Source of the DNA: Liolophura sinensis | Taxonomy: Eukaryota; Mollusca; Polyplacophora; Chitonida; Chitonidae | DNA length: 64,000 nucleotides | Assembly (NCBI RefSeq): GCF_032854445.1 | Contig: NC_088298.1 | Coordinates: 20,609,295-20,673,294, forward strand | Direction of reading: 5' to 3' | Shown: piece after piece, positions 49,549-61,540 of the stretch | How positions within the stretch are numbered: position 1 is the stretch's first letter | How the letters are laid out: each line of letters begins with the position of its first letter | The notes under the pieces: model-generated | What the model saw: the letters and a program-made list of their open reading frames with translations, nothing else | Told to the model about the DNA's origin: nothing | The model's database searches: none | Program-made: the position numbers and the translations under genes

Positions 49549-49797
49549 GGCTTGATTGAATTATTCATTTATTTATTTGACAGGAGTTTATTGTCATGTT
49601 GAAAAATGTTTAGATAATGGTGGCAGGACTCAATAACACTGAGCCTGATTGTGACATCTGACAAAGGAAACATTATATGAACAAGTTTATTGTGGTTTCT
49701 GCTGTCGTACTTGTAAACTGATTAACATCTAATAGACTGAATGCAAATTTCGAAATGCATTTTGGCGTTAAGCATGAAGGGGATACTGCAACGACTG

Positions 49798-50008
49798 TTT
49801 GACCCGTATCAGTATAGTGGCTTGGGCAGGGCATCTTAGTTGCCTTCGGTAAGGCATATCAGTGAAGAAGCACTTGATAACAGAGAGGTGGAAATCCATC
49901 CTGCAACAAGGAGGCACATTACACGCACTCTAAGGGTTCTTTCGTTGTCATATGACTGAAAAATTGTTAAGTACGACTTTAAACCCCAAGCACTCACTCA
50001 CTCACTCG
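49798..50008 (+). mobile_element. SINE family 2, 5'-truncated
   Basis: GACCCGTATCAGTATAGTGG, CCATCCTGCAACAAGGAGGC, TTGTCATATGACTGAAAAAT and the terminal GCACTCACTCACTCACTC. Confidence 0.75.
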
Positions 50009-50116
50009 AAGTGCATTTTGATTCATGTGCACATAATGCAAAACACTCTCATGGTAGTGCTGTGTCGTTATGATTGTCATGGGTACAAATTGCGGATAAT
50101 CAGTTTTCCTCTGACC

Positions 50117-50477
50117 ACTTTGGTGGCTTAATGGTGAGAGCGTCCGCCTCAAAGTCGGGCGATGTTGGGAGACTTCAGGGTCAAACCCGGGTCGGGTCAA
50201 AACAAATACTAAAAATGGTATTTACTGCCTCGCCTGCCATTCAGCACTGAGAGGTTAGAGCAACGAAACAGTACTGGTTGGCCCGGTGTCAGTGTAATGA
50301 GACTAAGTGACGTATCAAGTCTGGTGTCTTTGGCATGATGCGTCTGTGGCGGAAGGGACTCATTCTGGCACAAGAACACACAGTATATGTACACACATCT
50401 ACTGACTCGTCATTGTCATGTAATTGAAAAATTATTATGTACAACATTAAACTCCAAGCATTCATTCATTCATTCAG
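50117..50477 (+). mobile_element. SINE family 2, full-length copy
   Basis: tRNA-like head: TGGTGGCTTAATGGTGAGAG (A-box-like), GCGTCCGCCTCAAAGTCG, CAGGGTCAAACCCGGG (B-box-like). Then a body with GGCCCGGTGTCAGTGTAATG, TCATTGTCATGTAATTGAAA, AACATTAAACTCCAAGCATT and a (CATT)n tail. Other copies are 7066-7348, 33832-34145 and 49798-50008. Confidence 0.85.
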
Positions 50478-50749
50478 TTTTCTTCATTACAACATATTTC
50501 TTTGAAAAGTTCTGGTATTCATGTTTTTGTTTATAATTTAGTTTGGGAAAAGTGATAATATTGGAATCACTTTTGTATACCTATTAAAAAATCACAGAAT
50601 GTCAGTGTTTTCAAAAAAACTTGAATTGTGTATTATGTCAAAATATGCCTCTGTTGATAAAGTATAGAATTGTCTATGATGCGCTACATTGTATATAGTC
50701 TGTGATTATCTCATGTCAGGTTTAGTTTTTATATATTGTATATACGTGT

Positions 50750-50975
50750 ACCCTAATTCCTCAACCATTTTGCATATGGAAGAGCAACTTTCAGTGCAAT
50801 TTATGCACAATTTTAATTTGATTTTGGAGACAAAAGAACATTGGTTGGTTTGGCCACTTTCAGGGCTTCACAAAAAGTATAATTTTGTCAGTCTACCCCC
50901 CCCCCCCCCCTTCCTCCCTCAGGATATGCTTGAATAAACATCCTGCAGACATGTGAAAAGCTTGAAGAATTACAG
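50750..50975. mobile_element. MITE-like repeat (CTTCAACC family), inverted relative to 6690
   Basis: CCTAATTCCTCAACCATTTT at the left, GTGAAAAGCTTGAAGAATTA at the right, and the shared AGGGCTTCACAAAAAGTA inside. A run of about 16 C at 50896-50911 interrupts it. Confidence 0.6.
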
Positions 50976-51259
50976 TATTATTATTAGCCATCTAGCCGTC
51001 TGTGAATTGTTGTCTCCTTGTATAATGTGACACCAACTTCAAAATGGTTTCCCAGTGTGAAAAATAGTTGTGACCTCTAGCAAAGGTCTGGAATCAGTGT
51101 GGCTTGAACTTTGTTAAAGTGACTCTCCTCCCCCCCCCCCCTCCGCCCCCAAAACCAAAAAAATCATTATTAGTTTAAGGAATGTCAATACTGATACTGA
51201 GAGTTACATAATCCATCTGAAGCGATACTTTTAGCGTAAATTTTGTGCTAAGTTGAAGA

Positions 51260-51780
51260 TGTTTTTAAGGAGGACGTGGCGCCAAGGTTTAAGACCAAAC
51301 AAAAGAGGCATCACAGAGTCCAGACGGACGCTTGTCAAGGACTGTTTGATGTGGCAAGACAAACGGTTAATGAAGCGCATTGTTTGAGCTGTGCACTGTC
51401 TCGCCATCTCCTAATACCGAGGTGTCCTCAAAATCGCTGTCGCTAATTTGCGCCCAATATTTCATCTTTGTGTCGCTGAAATGCTGGACTAATCCGTCTT
51501 CTGCAAGCAATCTGCTCTCGCTTCAGTGATAACCATTACGAAGATGACAAGCTGCGTAATATCTGTCCCGATTACAACCCATTGCCACAGGGCCGTTGGG
51601 TGCAAGGCGCTTTTAAAGATGCATGACATTGATTAAGAAATCTGAAATGTGCATTATCCAAAGGGAGCTATTTTTAGAAACTGGTGTTTTATTTTTAGCC
51701 CTGCAGCGATGACACCTTTGTTCTTGGGCGGCTATTTTTAGAAGATGAGATGTAAAAGACGACATTAAAAATTCAATGAG
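51260..51780. promoter_or_regulatory. repeat-free block with three MEF2 consensus sites
   Basis: About 500 bp with higher GC and CpG than its flanks and no tandem or dispersed repeat. Perfect MEF2 sites (YTAWWWWTAR): CTATTTTTAG 51668-51677, TTATTTTTAG 51689-51698 and CTATTTTTAG 51732-51741. A TGCATG (Rbfox-type motif) is at 51620-51625. This looks like an intronic enhancer or conserved splicing-regulatory flank of the candidate exon at 51824. Conservation is not tested. Confidence 0.4.
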
Positions 51781-51823
51781 ATACTGGCTGCAGATGTTGT
51801 TGATTATTGTCTGTCTGTTGCAG

Positions 51824-51927
51824 GCTTTCTGGAGCCGCCCTCCAGATCTGTCTGGGGCAGGACAGTGCTACCGCTGTCTCCCACATGAACCCTGCTGTCT
51901 TTTGTTCCTGTTTTAATATTAGCTCTG
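51824..51927 (+). CDS. candidate second exon of the unidentified gene
   Basis: A strong acceptor (gattattgtctgtctgttgcag ends at 51823). The first G completes the split AGG codon left by the exon ending at 43958, and the frame then reads LSGAALQICLGQDSATAVSH, MNPAVFCSCFNISS to a GTATAA donor at 51928. The phase fit supports it. The family is not recognised and the donor is ordinary. The 157-bp array starts about 20 bases later. Confidence 0.33.
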
Positions 51928-51944
51928 GTATAATTTTAAATAAA

Positions 51945-52890
51945 GAACAAAGGTTAAGTTTGCAGAACCTCTTCAAAACAGCTGGTGTGAAACAAATTTT
52001 TCTGGGCACATTTTTGGTTTCCTTCAATGCTCAGTTGTCCAAAAGAAATTATGTTTTTTGTGTAAAGTGAGAGAAACTTCTGAAATTCACAGATTTTGAA
52101 GCAGACAAAGGAAATAAGTTTGCAGAATCTCTTCACAACAGCTGGTGTGAAACAAACTTTTTGGGCACATTTTTGGTTTCCATCAGTGCTCAGTTGTCGA
52201 AAAGAAATTACGTTTTTTGTGTAAAGTGAGAGAAACTTCTGAAATTCACAGATTTTGAAGGAGACAAAGGTTAAGTTTGCAGAATCTCTTCACAACAGCT
52301 GGTGTGAAACAAACTTTTGGGCACATTTTTGGTTTATTTCAACGGTCAGTTGTCCAAAAGAAATTATGATTTTTGTGTAAAGTGAGAGAAACTTCTGAAA
52401 TTCACAGATTTTGAAGGAGACAAAGGTTAAGTTTGCAGAATCTCTTCAAAACAGCTGGTGTGAAACAAACTTTTTGGGCACATTTTTGGTTTCCTTCAAT
52501 GCTCATTGTCCAAAAGAAATTATGTTTTGTGTGTAAAGTGAGAGAAACTTCTGAAATTCACAGATTTTGAAGCAGACAAAGGTTAAGTTTGCAGAATCTC
52601 TTCACAACAGCTGGTGTGAAACAAACTTTTTGGGCACATTTTTGGTTTCCATCAGTGCTCAGTTGTCCAAAAGAAATTACGTTTTTTGTGTAAAGTGAGA
52701 GAAACTTTTGAAATTCACAGATTTTGAAGGAGACAAAGGTTAAGTTTGCAGAATCTCTTCACAACATCTGGTGTGAAACAAACTTTTTGGGCACATTTTT
52801 GGTTTCCTTCAATGCTCATTGTCCAAAAGAAATTATGTTTTGTGTGTAAAGTGAGAGAAACTTCCTAAATTCACAGATTTTGTAGCAGAC
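51945..52890. repeat. ~157-bp tandem repeat
   Basis: Six copies. The marker GAGAAACTT starts at 52071, 52230, 52386, 52542, 52699 and 52855, giving periods of 156-159. Each copy has AAGTTTGCAGAATCTCTTCA and GTGTGAAACAAACTTTTTGG. Confidence 0.96.
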
Positions 52891-52983
52891 ACTTTCAAGA
52901 TGTGCACATCCTGTTCAGTTTGTACCCCAAATCATATTTTTCTCGTTTTTCCTCATAGTGGACATTATGGACATGAAAATGAA

Positions 52984-55975
52984 TGTGTGCTTGGCCTGGT
53001 GAGAATATGAACCCTGTGGTTTTATACTTTGAGGACTGATCATGTGTGTGTTTGGCCTGGTGAGAATATGAACCCAGTGGTTTTATACTTTGAGGACTGA
53101 TCATGTGTGTGTTTGGCCTGGTGAGAATATGAACCCAGTGGTTTTATACTTTGAGGACTGATCATGTGTGTGCTTGGCCTGGTGAGAATATGAACCCTGT
53201 GGTTTTATACTTTGAGGACTGATCATGTGTGTGTTTGGCCTGGTGAGAGTATGAACCCAGTGGTTTTATACTTTGAGGACTGATCATGTGTGTGCTTGGC
53301 CTGTTGAGAATATGAACCCAGTGGTTTTATACTTTGAGGACTGATCATGTGTGTGTTTGGCCTGGTGACAGTATGAACCCTGTGGTTTTATACTTTGAGG
53401 ACTGATCATGTATGTGTTTGGCCTGGTGACAATATGAACCCAGTGGTTTTATACTTTGAGGACTGATCATACGTGTGTTTGGCCTGGTGAGAATATGAAC
53501 CCTGTGGTTTTATACTTTGAGGACTGATCATGTGTGTGTTTGGCCTGGTGAGAATATGAACCCTGTGGTTTAATACTTTGAGGACTGGTCATACATGTGT
53601 TTGACCTGGTGACAATATGAACCCAGTGGTTTTATACTTTGAGGACTGATCATGTGTGTGTTTGGCCTGGTGACAATATGAACCCTGTGGTTTTATACTT
53701 TGAGGACTGATCATGTATGTGTTTGGCCTGGTGAGAATATGAACCCAGTGGTTTTATACTTTGAGGACTGATCATGTGTGTGTTTGGTCTGGTGACAATA
53801 TGAACCCAGTAGTTTTATACTTTGAGGACTGATCATGTGTGTGTTTGGCCTGGTGAGAATATGAACCCAGTGGTTTTATACTTTGAGGACTGATCATGTG
53901 TGTGTTTGGCCTGGTGAGAATATGAACCCAGTGGTTTTATACTTTGAGGACTGATCATGTGTGTGTTTGGTCTGGTGACAATATGAACCCAGTAGTTTTA
54001 TACTTTGAGGACTGATCATGTGTGTGTTTGGCCTGGTGAGAATATGAACCCTGTGGTTTAATACTTTGAGGACTGGTCATACATGTGTTTGACCTGGTGA
54101 GAATGTGAACCCAGTGGTTTTATACTTTGAGGACTGATCATGTGTGTGTTTGGCCTGGTGAGAATATGAACCCAGTGGTTTTATACTTTGAGGACTGATC
54201 ATGTATGTGTTTGGCCTGGTGACAATATGAACCCAGTGGTTTTATACTTTGAGGACTGATCATGTGTGTGTTTGGCCTGGTGACAATATGAACCCAGTGG
54301 TTTTATACTTTGAGGACTGATCATGTGTGTGCTTGGCCTGGTGAGAATATAAACCCAGTGGTTTTATACTTTGAGGACTGATCATACATGTGTTTGGCCT
54401 GGTGAGAATATGAACCCTGTGGTTTTATACTTTGAGGACTGATCATGTATGTGTTTGGCCTGGTGAGAATATGAACCCAGTGGTTTTATACTTTGAGGAC
54501 TGATCATGTGTGTGTTTGGTCTGGTGACAATATGAACCCAGTAGTTTTATACTTTGAGGACTGATCATGTGTGTGTTTGGCCTGGTGAGAATATGAACCC
54601 AGTGGTTTTATACTTTGAGGACTGATCATGTGTGTGTTTGGCCTGGTGAGAATATGAACCCAGAAGTTTTATACTTTGAGGACTGATCATGTGTGTGTTT
54701 GGCCTGGTGACAATATGAACCCAGTAGTTTTATACTTTGAGGACTGATCATGTGTGTGTTTGGCCTGGTGACAATATGAACCCTGTGGTTTTATACTTTG
54801 AGGACTGATCATGTGTGTGTTTGGCCTGGTGAGAATATGAACCCAGTGGTTTTATACTTTGAGGACTGATCATGTGTGTGTTTGGTCTGGTGACAATATG
54901 AACCCAGAAGTTTTATACTTTGAGGACTGATCATGTATGTGTTTGGCCTGGTGAGAATATGAACCCAGAAGTTTTATACTTTGAGGACTGATCATACATG
55001 TGTTTGGCCTGGTGAGAATATGAACCCAGAAGTTTTATACTTTGAGGACTGATCATGTGTGTGTTTGGCCTGGTGACAATATGAACCCAGTGGTTTTATA
55101 CTTTGAGGACTGATCATGTGTGTGTTTGGCCTGGTGACAATATGAACCCAGTGGTTTTATACTTTGAGGACTGATCATGTGTGTGTTTGGTCTGGTGACA
55201 ATATGAACCCAGAAGTTTTATACTTTGAGGACTGATCATGTATGTGTTTGGCCTGGTGAGAATATGAACCCAGAAGTTTTATACTTTGAGGACTGATCAT
55301 ACATGTGTTTGGCCTGGTGAGAATATGAACCCAGAAGTTTTATACTTTGAGGACTGATCATACATGTGTTTGGCCTGGTGAGAATATGAACCCAGTGGTT
55401 TTATACTTTGAGGACTGATCATGTGTGTGTTTGGCCTGGTGAGAATATGAACCCTGTGGTTTTATACTTTGAGGACTGATCATGTGTGTGTTGGGCCTGG
55501 TGAGAATATGAACCCAGTGGTTTTATACTTTGAGGACTGATCAAGTGTGTGTTTGGTCTGGTGAGAATATGAACCCAGAAGTTTTATACTTTGAGGACTG
55601 ATCATACATGTGTTTGGCCTGGTGAGAATATGAACCCTGTGGTTTAATACTTTGAGGACTGGTCATACATGTGTTTGACCTGGTGAGAATGTGAACCCAG
55701 TGGTTTTATACTTTGAGGACTGATCATGTGTGTGTTTGGCCTGGTGAGAATATAAACCCAGTGGTTTTATACTTTGAGGACTGATCATGTGTGTGTTTGG
55801 CCTGGTGAGAATATGAACCCAGTAGTTTTATACTTTGAGGACTGATCATGTGTGTGCTTGGCCTGGTGACAATATGAACCCAGTGGTTTTATACTTTGAG
55901 GACTGATCATGTGTGTGTTTGGCCTGGTGACAATATGAACCCCGTGGTTTTATACTTTGAGGACTGATAACAGTC
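52984..55975. repeat. 61-bp minisatellite, about 49 copies
   Basis: Unit: GGTTTTATACTTTGAGGACT, gatcatgtgtgtgtttggcc, tggtgagaatatgaacccagt. A rare variant block (TGGTTTAATACTTTGAGGAC, tggtcatacatg) occurs at 53566, 54054 and 55640, separated by 488 (8 x 61) and 1586 (26 x 61) bp, which shows multi-unit block duplication. Confidence 0.97.
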
Positions 55976-56054
55976 AATGGCCTTATACATGTAGGTGAAA
56001 TATTTTTTAGCACAACCACATTAAACCTAATTGCTGTGATATTATTTAAAAACT

Positions 56055-56190
56055 CCTGGGCCCAGTTGTTCAAAACTGTTCTTGGTCTTGATACCAGATT
56101 TAACTTTGTCTTCAGTGTTGTGCTTAGCTCCAAAATAATTGTGAATGAGTACATTAAATGTGAACTAAATCTGCTTTAATTAAAAAATGT
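56055..56190. mobile_element. GGGCCC MITE fragment
   Basis: TGGGCCCAGTTGTTCAAAAC is the left terminal repeat of the element at 14464-14693. ATACCAGATTTAACTTTGTC and TTCACATTTAATGTAC-like interior follow. The right end is not clear. Confidence 0.6.
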
Positions 56191-56384
56191 AGGGAACGGG
56201 AAATATTACTGGAAATATTCTGTCCAAGACAGGAATTGTTTGTTTGTCTAAGTGAGTGTTAAGGAGAAGCATCTAACTGTGTGGCCATAACCCTTCCCCC
56301 CTCTCCCTCCCTCTCCCCCTCCCAGGTGTCCATTTAAACAATATTGTGCATACTCTAGATAAAGAAATATATATAGCTTTAAAT

Positions 56385-56760
56385 ACAGATTGAGACAGAG
56401 CATTTTTTGTTTTACTGACCTCAAATTTTTGCCTCTTGCATTACCATGAGTCTTGTGACCTTGGCATTACTGTACAAAATTTGCTAGTGGTGGCAGTGAA
56501 GTATTACTTGAAATAGAGGTTGAGATAGAGCCTTTTTTCTGACCTCAAATTTTTGCCTCTTGCATTACCATGAGTCTTGTGACCTTGGCATTTCTGTACA
56601 AAATTTGCTAGTGGTGGCAGTGAAGCGTTACTTGAAATAGAGGGTGAGATAGAGCCTTTTTTCTGACATCATATCCTTCCTCATGCATTACCATGACCCT
56701 TGTGGCCTCATCATTTCTGTACAAAATTTGCTAGTAGTGGCAGTGATAGCAGTATGGTGA
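56385..56760. repeat. ~124-bp tandem repeat, 3 copies
   Basis: Each copy has GAGATAGAGCCTTTTTTCTG, CTTGCATTACCATGAGTCTT and ACAAAATTTGCTAGTGGTGG. Confidence 0.9.
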
Positions 56761-57177
56761 AAAGAGGGCAAAATGACAGTATATGTACACCCTTGTTCTG
56801 TAGTCTAGCTAGGCTGCTTCCACTGCCACCCACTCCCCCACCCCCACTCGTGGCATGTCCAGACTGTAGTATTGAGTTTAACCCTCATGCAACCGGACAC
56901 AGGCCACCTGACTGAGAATCCTCTGTCAGAATCTGAAACCAGACACCAGAACAGACTATGGCATAAATAATTAATGTTGCAGTAACGCTGCCTTGTTATT
57001 AACATACAGTAGATATGTTATGCAGACATGAGAGGCAGTGGTTGTTCTTGTGGGATTTTTTTTTGTAAACTTGACAGCCACATGGCTATATTCTGGTGAT
57101 ATGGAAGGTATTTTTGATTTCTTCTTTTCAAAATGTTAAAAAATGTTTGGATGTTTTTATTCTAATGTTAGAAGTCA

Positions 57178-57268
57178 GCTCTGCCTGATTTCCTCTGACC
57201 ATTATGCTGGCTGCTGTCATATAAGTGAAATATCAGGGCCTTATACCACACCTAACACCTATCAAATA
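57178..57268 (+). mobile_element. SINE family 1, 3' fragment
   Basis: CTGCCTGATTTCCTCTGACC, ATTATGCTGGCTGCTGTCAT, ATAAGTGAAAT, then a decayed tail. Confidence 0.65.
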
Positions 57269-57339
57269 CATATATTTTGGTTGTTTTTTGGTCTTTACAT
57301 GCTTCTATTGTATTCAGGACCATGTTGCTCTGGTTACGT

Positions 57340-57730
57340 CATTTGGCACCTGCCAATAATCAACATTATTGTGGGAACTACATCCTGTGGCATCCACATC
57401 ATTTGGCACCGACATCATTTGGCATCTGCTTCATTTGGCACCTACATGTACATCATTTGGCACCAACGTCCTTAGTCATCAGCATTATTTTGGCATCTAC
57501 ATCTTTTGGCATCAACATCATTTGGCATCAACATTCTTTGTGACGTATATCTTTGGCACATACAACCTTTGGCATCTCTACCCATTGGCACCTACTTCCT
57601 TTGACATCTCTACCCATTGGCACCTACTTCTTTTGGCATCTCTACCCATTGGCACCTACTTCCTTTGGCATCTCTACCCATTGGCACCTACTTCCTTTGG
57701 CATCTCTACCCATTGGTACAAACTTCCTCT
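57340..57730. repeat. 32-bp minisatellite
   Basis: Clear 32-bp copies from about 57555 (CATCTCTACCCATTGGCACC, tacttcctttgg), with older, shorter ATCATTTGGCACC units upstream. Confidence 0.92.
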
Positions 57731-60080
57731 GGGACACGTAGATATTGTGCTTACCCTAATATTTTCATTATAGTTCAAAAAATTGATTTTTTTGAGGCCT
57801 GTTTGTTTTAAAATTTTACTTTGGTGCTGAAACTTACCTTTTCCACTGGGATACCATCCTACCTTGAAACAAATGTTATTGTACAAAGTTCAGTAAAACT
57901 CTATCATTAAAAATTTATATAATTTACAGTAATGTATCTGACGGTATTGTCTGCACACGAACCCATGTGAATAAGTTTTTGTTGGTTAATTGTTTCAGAA
58001 TTCAAGATGTAGAAGATGACAGATAGAAGAAGCTCTCCTCCTGGAAGATTGCCCTCCATTGATGGTCAGGGCTTGGCAGGCTTTTCTTTTCTTCTCCAGA
58101 CTTTATCTTGGTATTCCCAGCAGGTAGGTCACCGTTTAGATTTAACATATACATGTAGAGGTACAGTACTTGTAGCCACAGACAGATGACCCCCACCCAC
58201 CCACCACCACTCCCCTCAGACTTGTGGTATTAATGCTTTTGACTTGTCATTGAAGAAAATGGCAAAATAAAATTACTTTTTACTTGTAGTGTAAAACACC
58301 AATCAGGTAAGCAAATATTGACAAGACGACCATTTCAATTGTTATGTATTATGGTTTGTTGAAAAATTATCCATGCAGACAGTACTGTATTTTGAAATTT
58401 CTTTCACTCATAAACCTGACTGCTGGCATGTAAGTGAAAAATAATTCAGCATGATGTTCGACCAACTAGGATGTTTCAGGTGATATTGTATGTGTACTGC
58501 CCTAACTTCCCCTACAACTAAACCTCCACCAACACCCCCTCCCTTTCCCACCCCCTTTCCTCCCTACCCGCCCCCTTTCCTTCCTACCCGCTTTATTTTT
58601 AACATCCTCTCCATTAGAAAGCCTAATGTACAGCTATTGCATCCTCAAATTTCGTCATTGTCAATGCATTCTATAATAGCATTGAACCGCTGAATTCAAC
58701 TATACCACCAGGTCAAGGGTTGTTACCATGATAACGGGCTCTGTAATAGTGGAGGAGAGCTAACCCAGGTACAGCACTCAATAAATCAGGGTTTGAACTT
58801 TCTTCATCCGGATAATGTGACATTTGCTGGTCTAATTGTGGACTGCAGGTTTTGGGATTACCTTGTTTCTATTTGTGGTCTAATGTCGTTGATGTATGTC
58901 GATTTTCACTCTATGTGATGGTAGTGCTAGGTACTCAGGCTGTGTCCACCCACATAATCACCCTTTCAATGGCAAGCACAAAACTGTAAGTGCCTCAAAA
59001 GAAGTAACCAGAAATCTGCACTTCTGTCACTTCTGTGATAGTACATGCAGATACATGTACATGCAATGTACACTGGCTTGTGATAAAATTTCCAAAGGAA
59101 TATATTTATTCATTTATATTTATTTGATTGTTTCAAGAAATACTCAGTTTTTCTGGCATAAAACACTTCAAATAAATAAATAAATAGATAAGATACATGT
59201 ACGATGGTGGTCATTGTTATGGTTGGAGAAAACTGTGATGCCCATGTTAAACCACTGACAAATGTCAAGATACTGATGAACTTTACCACGTGACCTCCAG
59301 ACACGAACACCATGTTAGTGGAAGATAAATTGTTTTCAGCAAACAGACACGTGAACATCACGGCCTGCTTATCGTCAGCCCTACAAATATTGCTAGTGGA
59401 GGAATCTACAAATTACCCAGGGATTGAGCCGATCCCTATGTCTCCTAAGCTAGTGATTAAAAGGTAAACATCTGAATTTAGAAATGATCCAATCTAGTGC
59501 CTCCACTCCAGGAATTCCTCAATTTTTTCCTTTCTCATTGCTTTTTGGCGCCTATGAGAGGTTGACCATGCATGTGGAACCGTTTGTGCCATCCTGTGTT
59601 TTTTGGAAATGGCCTGTTCAACGTTATGATGTTGATGTCTGTAGGGAATGTGTAGGAAAGTATGTTAGTGACTGGCCTAAGGTTGTTGGTTTTGTACTGT
59701 GGGCACTCCAGTTTCCTCCACCCATAATACACCCATGTAAGTATCATGCTTATCTTCGGCCAGGATTTATGTACCGGTGGATTATGATTTGGTGACTTGT
59801 ATTCAGGTTAATACAACTTCATGTAAATCAGAAGGTTTGTCAGGTATCTGCTGAAAGGTGGTGGTTTTACACTGAACTCTAATAGGCTTCTGCCACCTCT
59901 AAATGTAAGTAAAAAATTCTTAGATACTGCTTAGACACCAGTCAAGTAAGTCAGTACATTTAATGAAAGCCCTTGTTGTTTACAAAAGATAAAGGTTACT
60001 ATTAAAAAGGAGTTCAAAACTTCAAAACAAAAACAAACAAAAAAAAAAAAAAAAGAAAAAACAAGGAAAAAGAACAAAAT
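57731..60080. other. putative intron with scattered SINE fragments
   Basis: 58280-58315 (TAAAACACCAATCAGGTAAG), 59100-59190 (inverted pair of SINE tails) and 59640-59952 (family 3-like TTTGTCAGGTATCTGCTGAA) are repeat fragments. 58490-58600 is C-rich. An open stretch at 58017-58124 with a GTAGGT donor is not convincing as an exon. Confidence 0.4.
60020..60065 (+). repeat. poly-A rich tract
   Basis: Aaacaaaca followed by a run of A with few interruptions. Confidence 0.9.
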
Positions 60081-60084
60081 CGGA

Positions 60085-60330
60085 ATCAGATTTCAGAGCT
60101 TGAGCAGTGACATAGATATTGTTGCATCTTGTAACACGATACATGAACTTTGGAGCAGCTTATCAATCACATGTATCTAATGGCGATCTTGGTTGTTGTC
60201 AGTGAACAGGACTGGGTGATAAACAACATGATTTCGCAATCCGAGCCTGTCCCCTCGGGGCTGTTCTGGCCAGACTCTCTGTAAATAGAGATAAAGCAAG
60301 AGAGGCACCAGTGTGTTACATATAGTGCTG
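60085..60330. promoter_or_regulatory. repeat-free block, possible conserved non-coding element
   Basis: About 245 bp without tandem or dispersed repeats, with balanced composition. It contains TTATCAATCACATG, a GTAAATA forkhead-like site, GATAAAC and GGGATCGG-free palindromic CCCCTCGGGG. It contrasts with decayed sequence on both sides. No open frame with splice signals. Confidence 0.3.
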
Positions 60331-60689
60331 CAGGGACATAAGCGGAATGGATGTTTGATCTTTCACATGACTTTGTATTGGTAGCATTTCATCCTTAACA
60401 TTGTGAGTTCAATTCTAGAAGGATCCTACAAAGCAATTTTCTCATCAGTCAAAACTTGAAATTTGATTTTAGGGTTTCATAAATGGCCATATAATGTTTT
60501 TGCATTAGAATCCTGCCCTTACAATGCTTCACCCCCAACTACAATAGCGTATTTTTTTCCCTGCATTGAGAATACTGACTGGTCATAATTTAATATTTAA
60601 CTGTTTGTCATAACAATAGGAAATTATTTTTGTGGCTACTGATGGATATACTGATACCATATTGCAACTAGTGGATACTTCTACTCTAT

Positions 60690-61540
60690 GACAGCTGATA
60701 GATACTGATATGGCAAATACTTTTATATGGCAAGTGTTGGATACTTATATGGTAACTGTTGGATACTTATGTGGCAACTGTTGGGTACTGGTATGGCAAC
60801 TGTTGGGTACTGGTATGGCAACTATTGGATATTGGTATGGAAACTGTTGGATATTGGTATGGAAACTGTTGGATACGCACATGGCAACTGTTGGGTACTT
60901 ATATGGCAAGTGTTGGATACTTACATGGTAACTGTTGGATACTTACATGGCAACTGTTGCGTACTGGTATGGCAACTGTTGGATACTGATATGGCAACTG
61001 TTGGATACTGATATGGCAACTGTTGGATACTGATATGGCAAGTGATGGGTACTGATATGACAACTGATGATATGGCAACTGATGAGTACTGATATAGCAA
61101 CTGATGGGTACTGACATGGCAAGTGATGGGTACTGATATGGCAGCTGATGGGTACTGTTATGGCAACAAATGGGTACTGATGGCAAGTGATGGGTACTGA
61201 TATGGCAACTGAAGAGTACTGATATGGCAAGTGATGGGTACTGATGGCAAGTGATGGGTACTGATATGGCAGCTGATGGGTACTGTTATGGCAACAAATG
61301 GGTACTGATGGCAACTGATGGGTACTGACATGGCAACTGATGGGTACTGATATGGCAACTGATGGGTACTGTTATGGCAACAAATGGGTGCAGATGGCAA
61401 CAAATGGGTTACTGATGGCAACAAATGGGTACTGATGACAACAAATGGGTACTGATATGGCAACTGATGGGTACTGATATGGCAACTGATGGGTACTGAT
61501 GGCAACTGATGGGTGCTGGTATGGAAAACTGTACAGATGA
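60690..61540. repeat. 22-bp minisatellite
   Basis: About 38 copies of GGCAACTGTTGGGTACTGGT plus at. Units in the first 350 bp carry TGTTGG and later ones TGATGG, so there are two subfamilies. Confidence 0.96.

Noticed and set aside
58000-58124. Possible exon between gtttcag and GTAGGT (reading MTDRRSSPPGRLPS from an internal ATG)
   Set aside because: All three frames from the acceptor contain stops. It would work only as a new first exon, for which there is no evidence.
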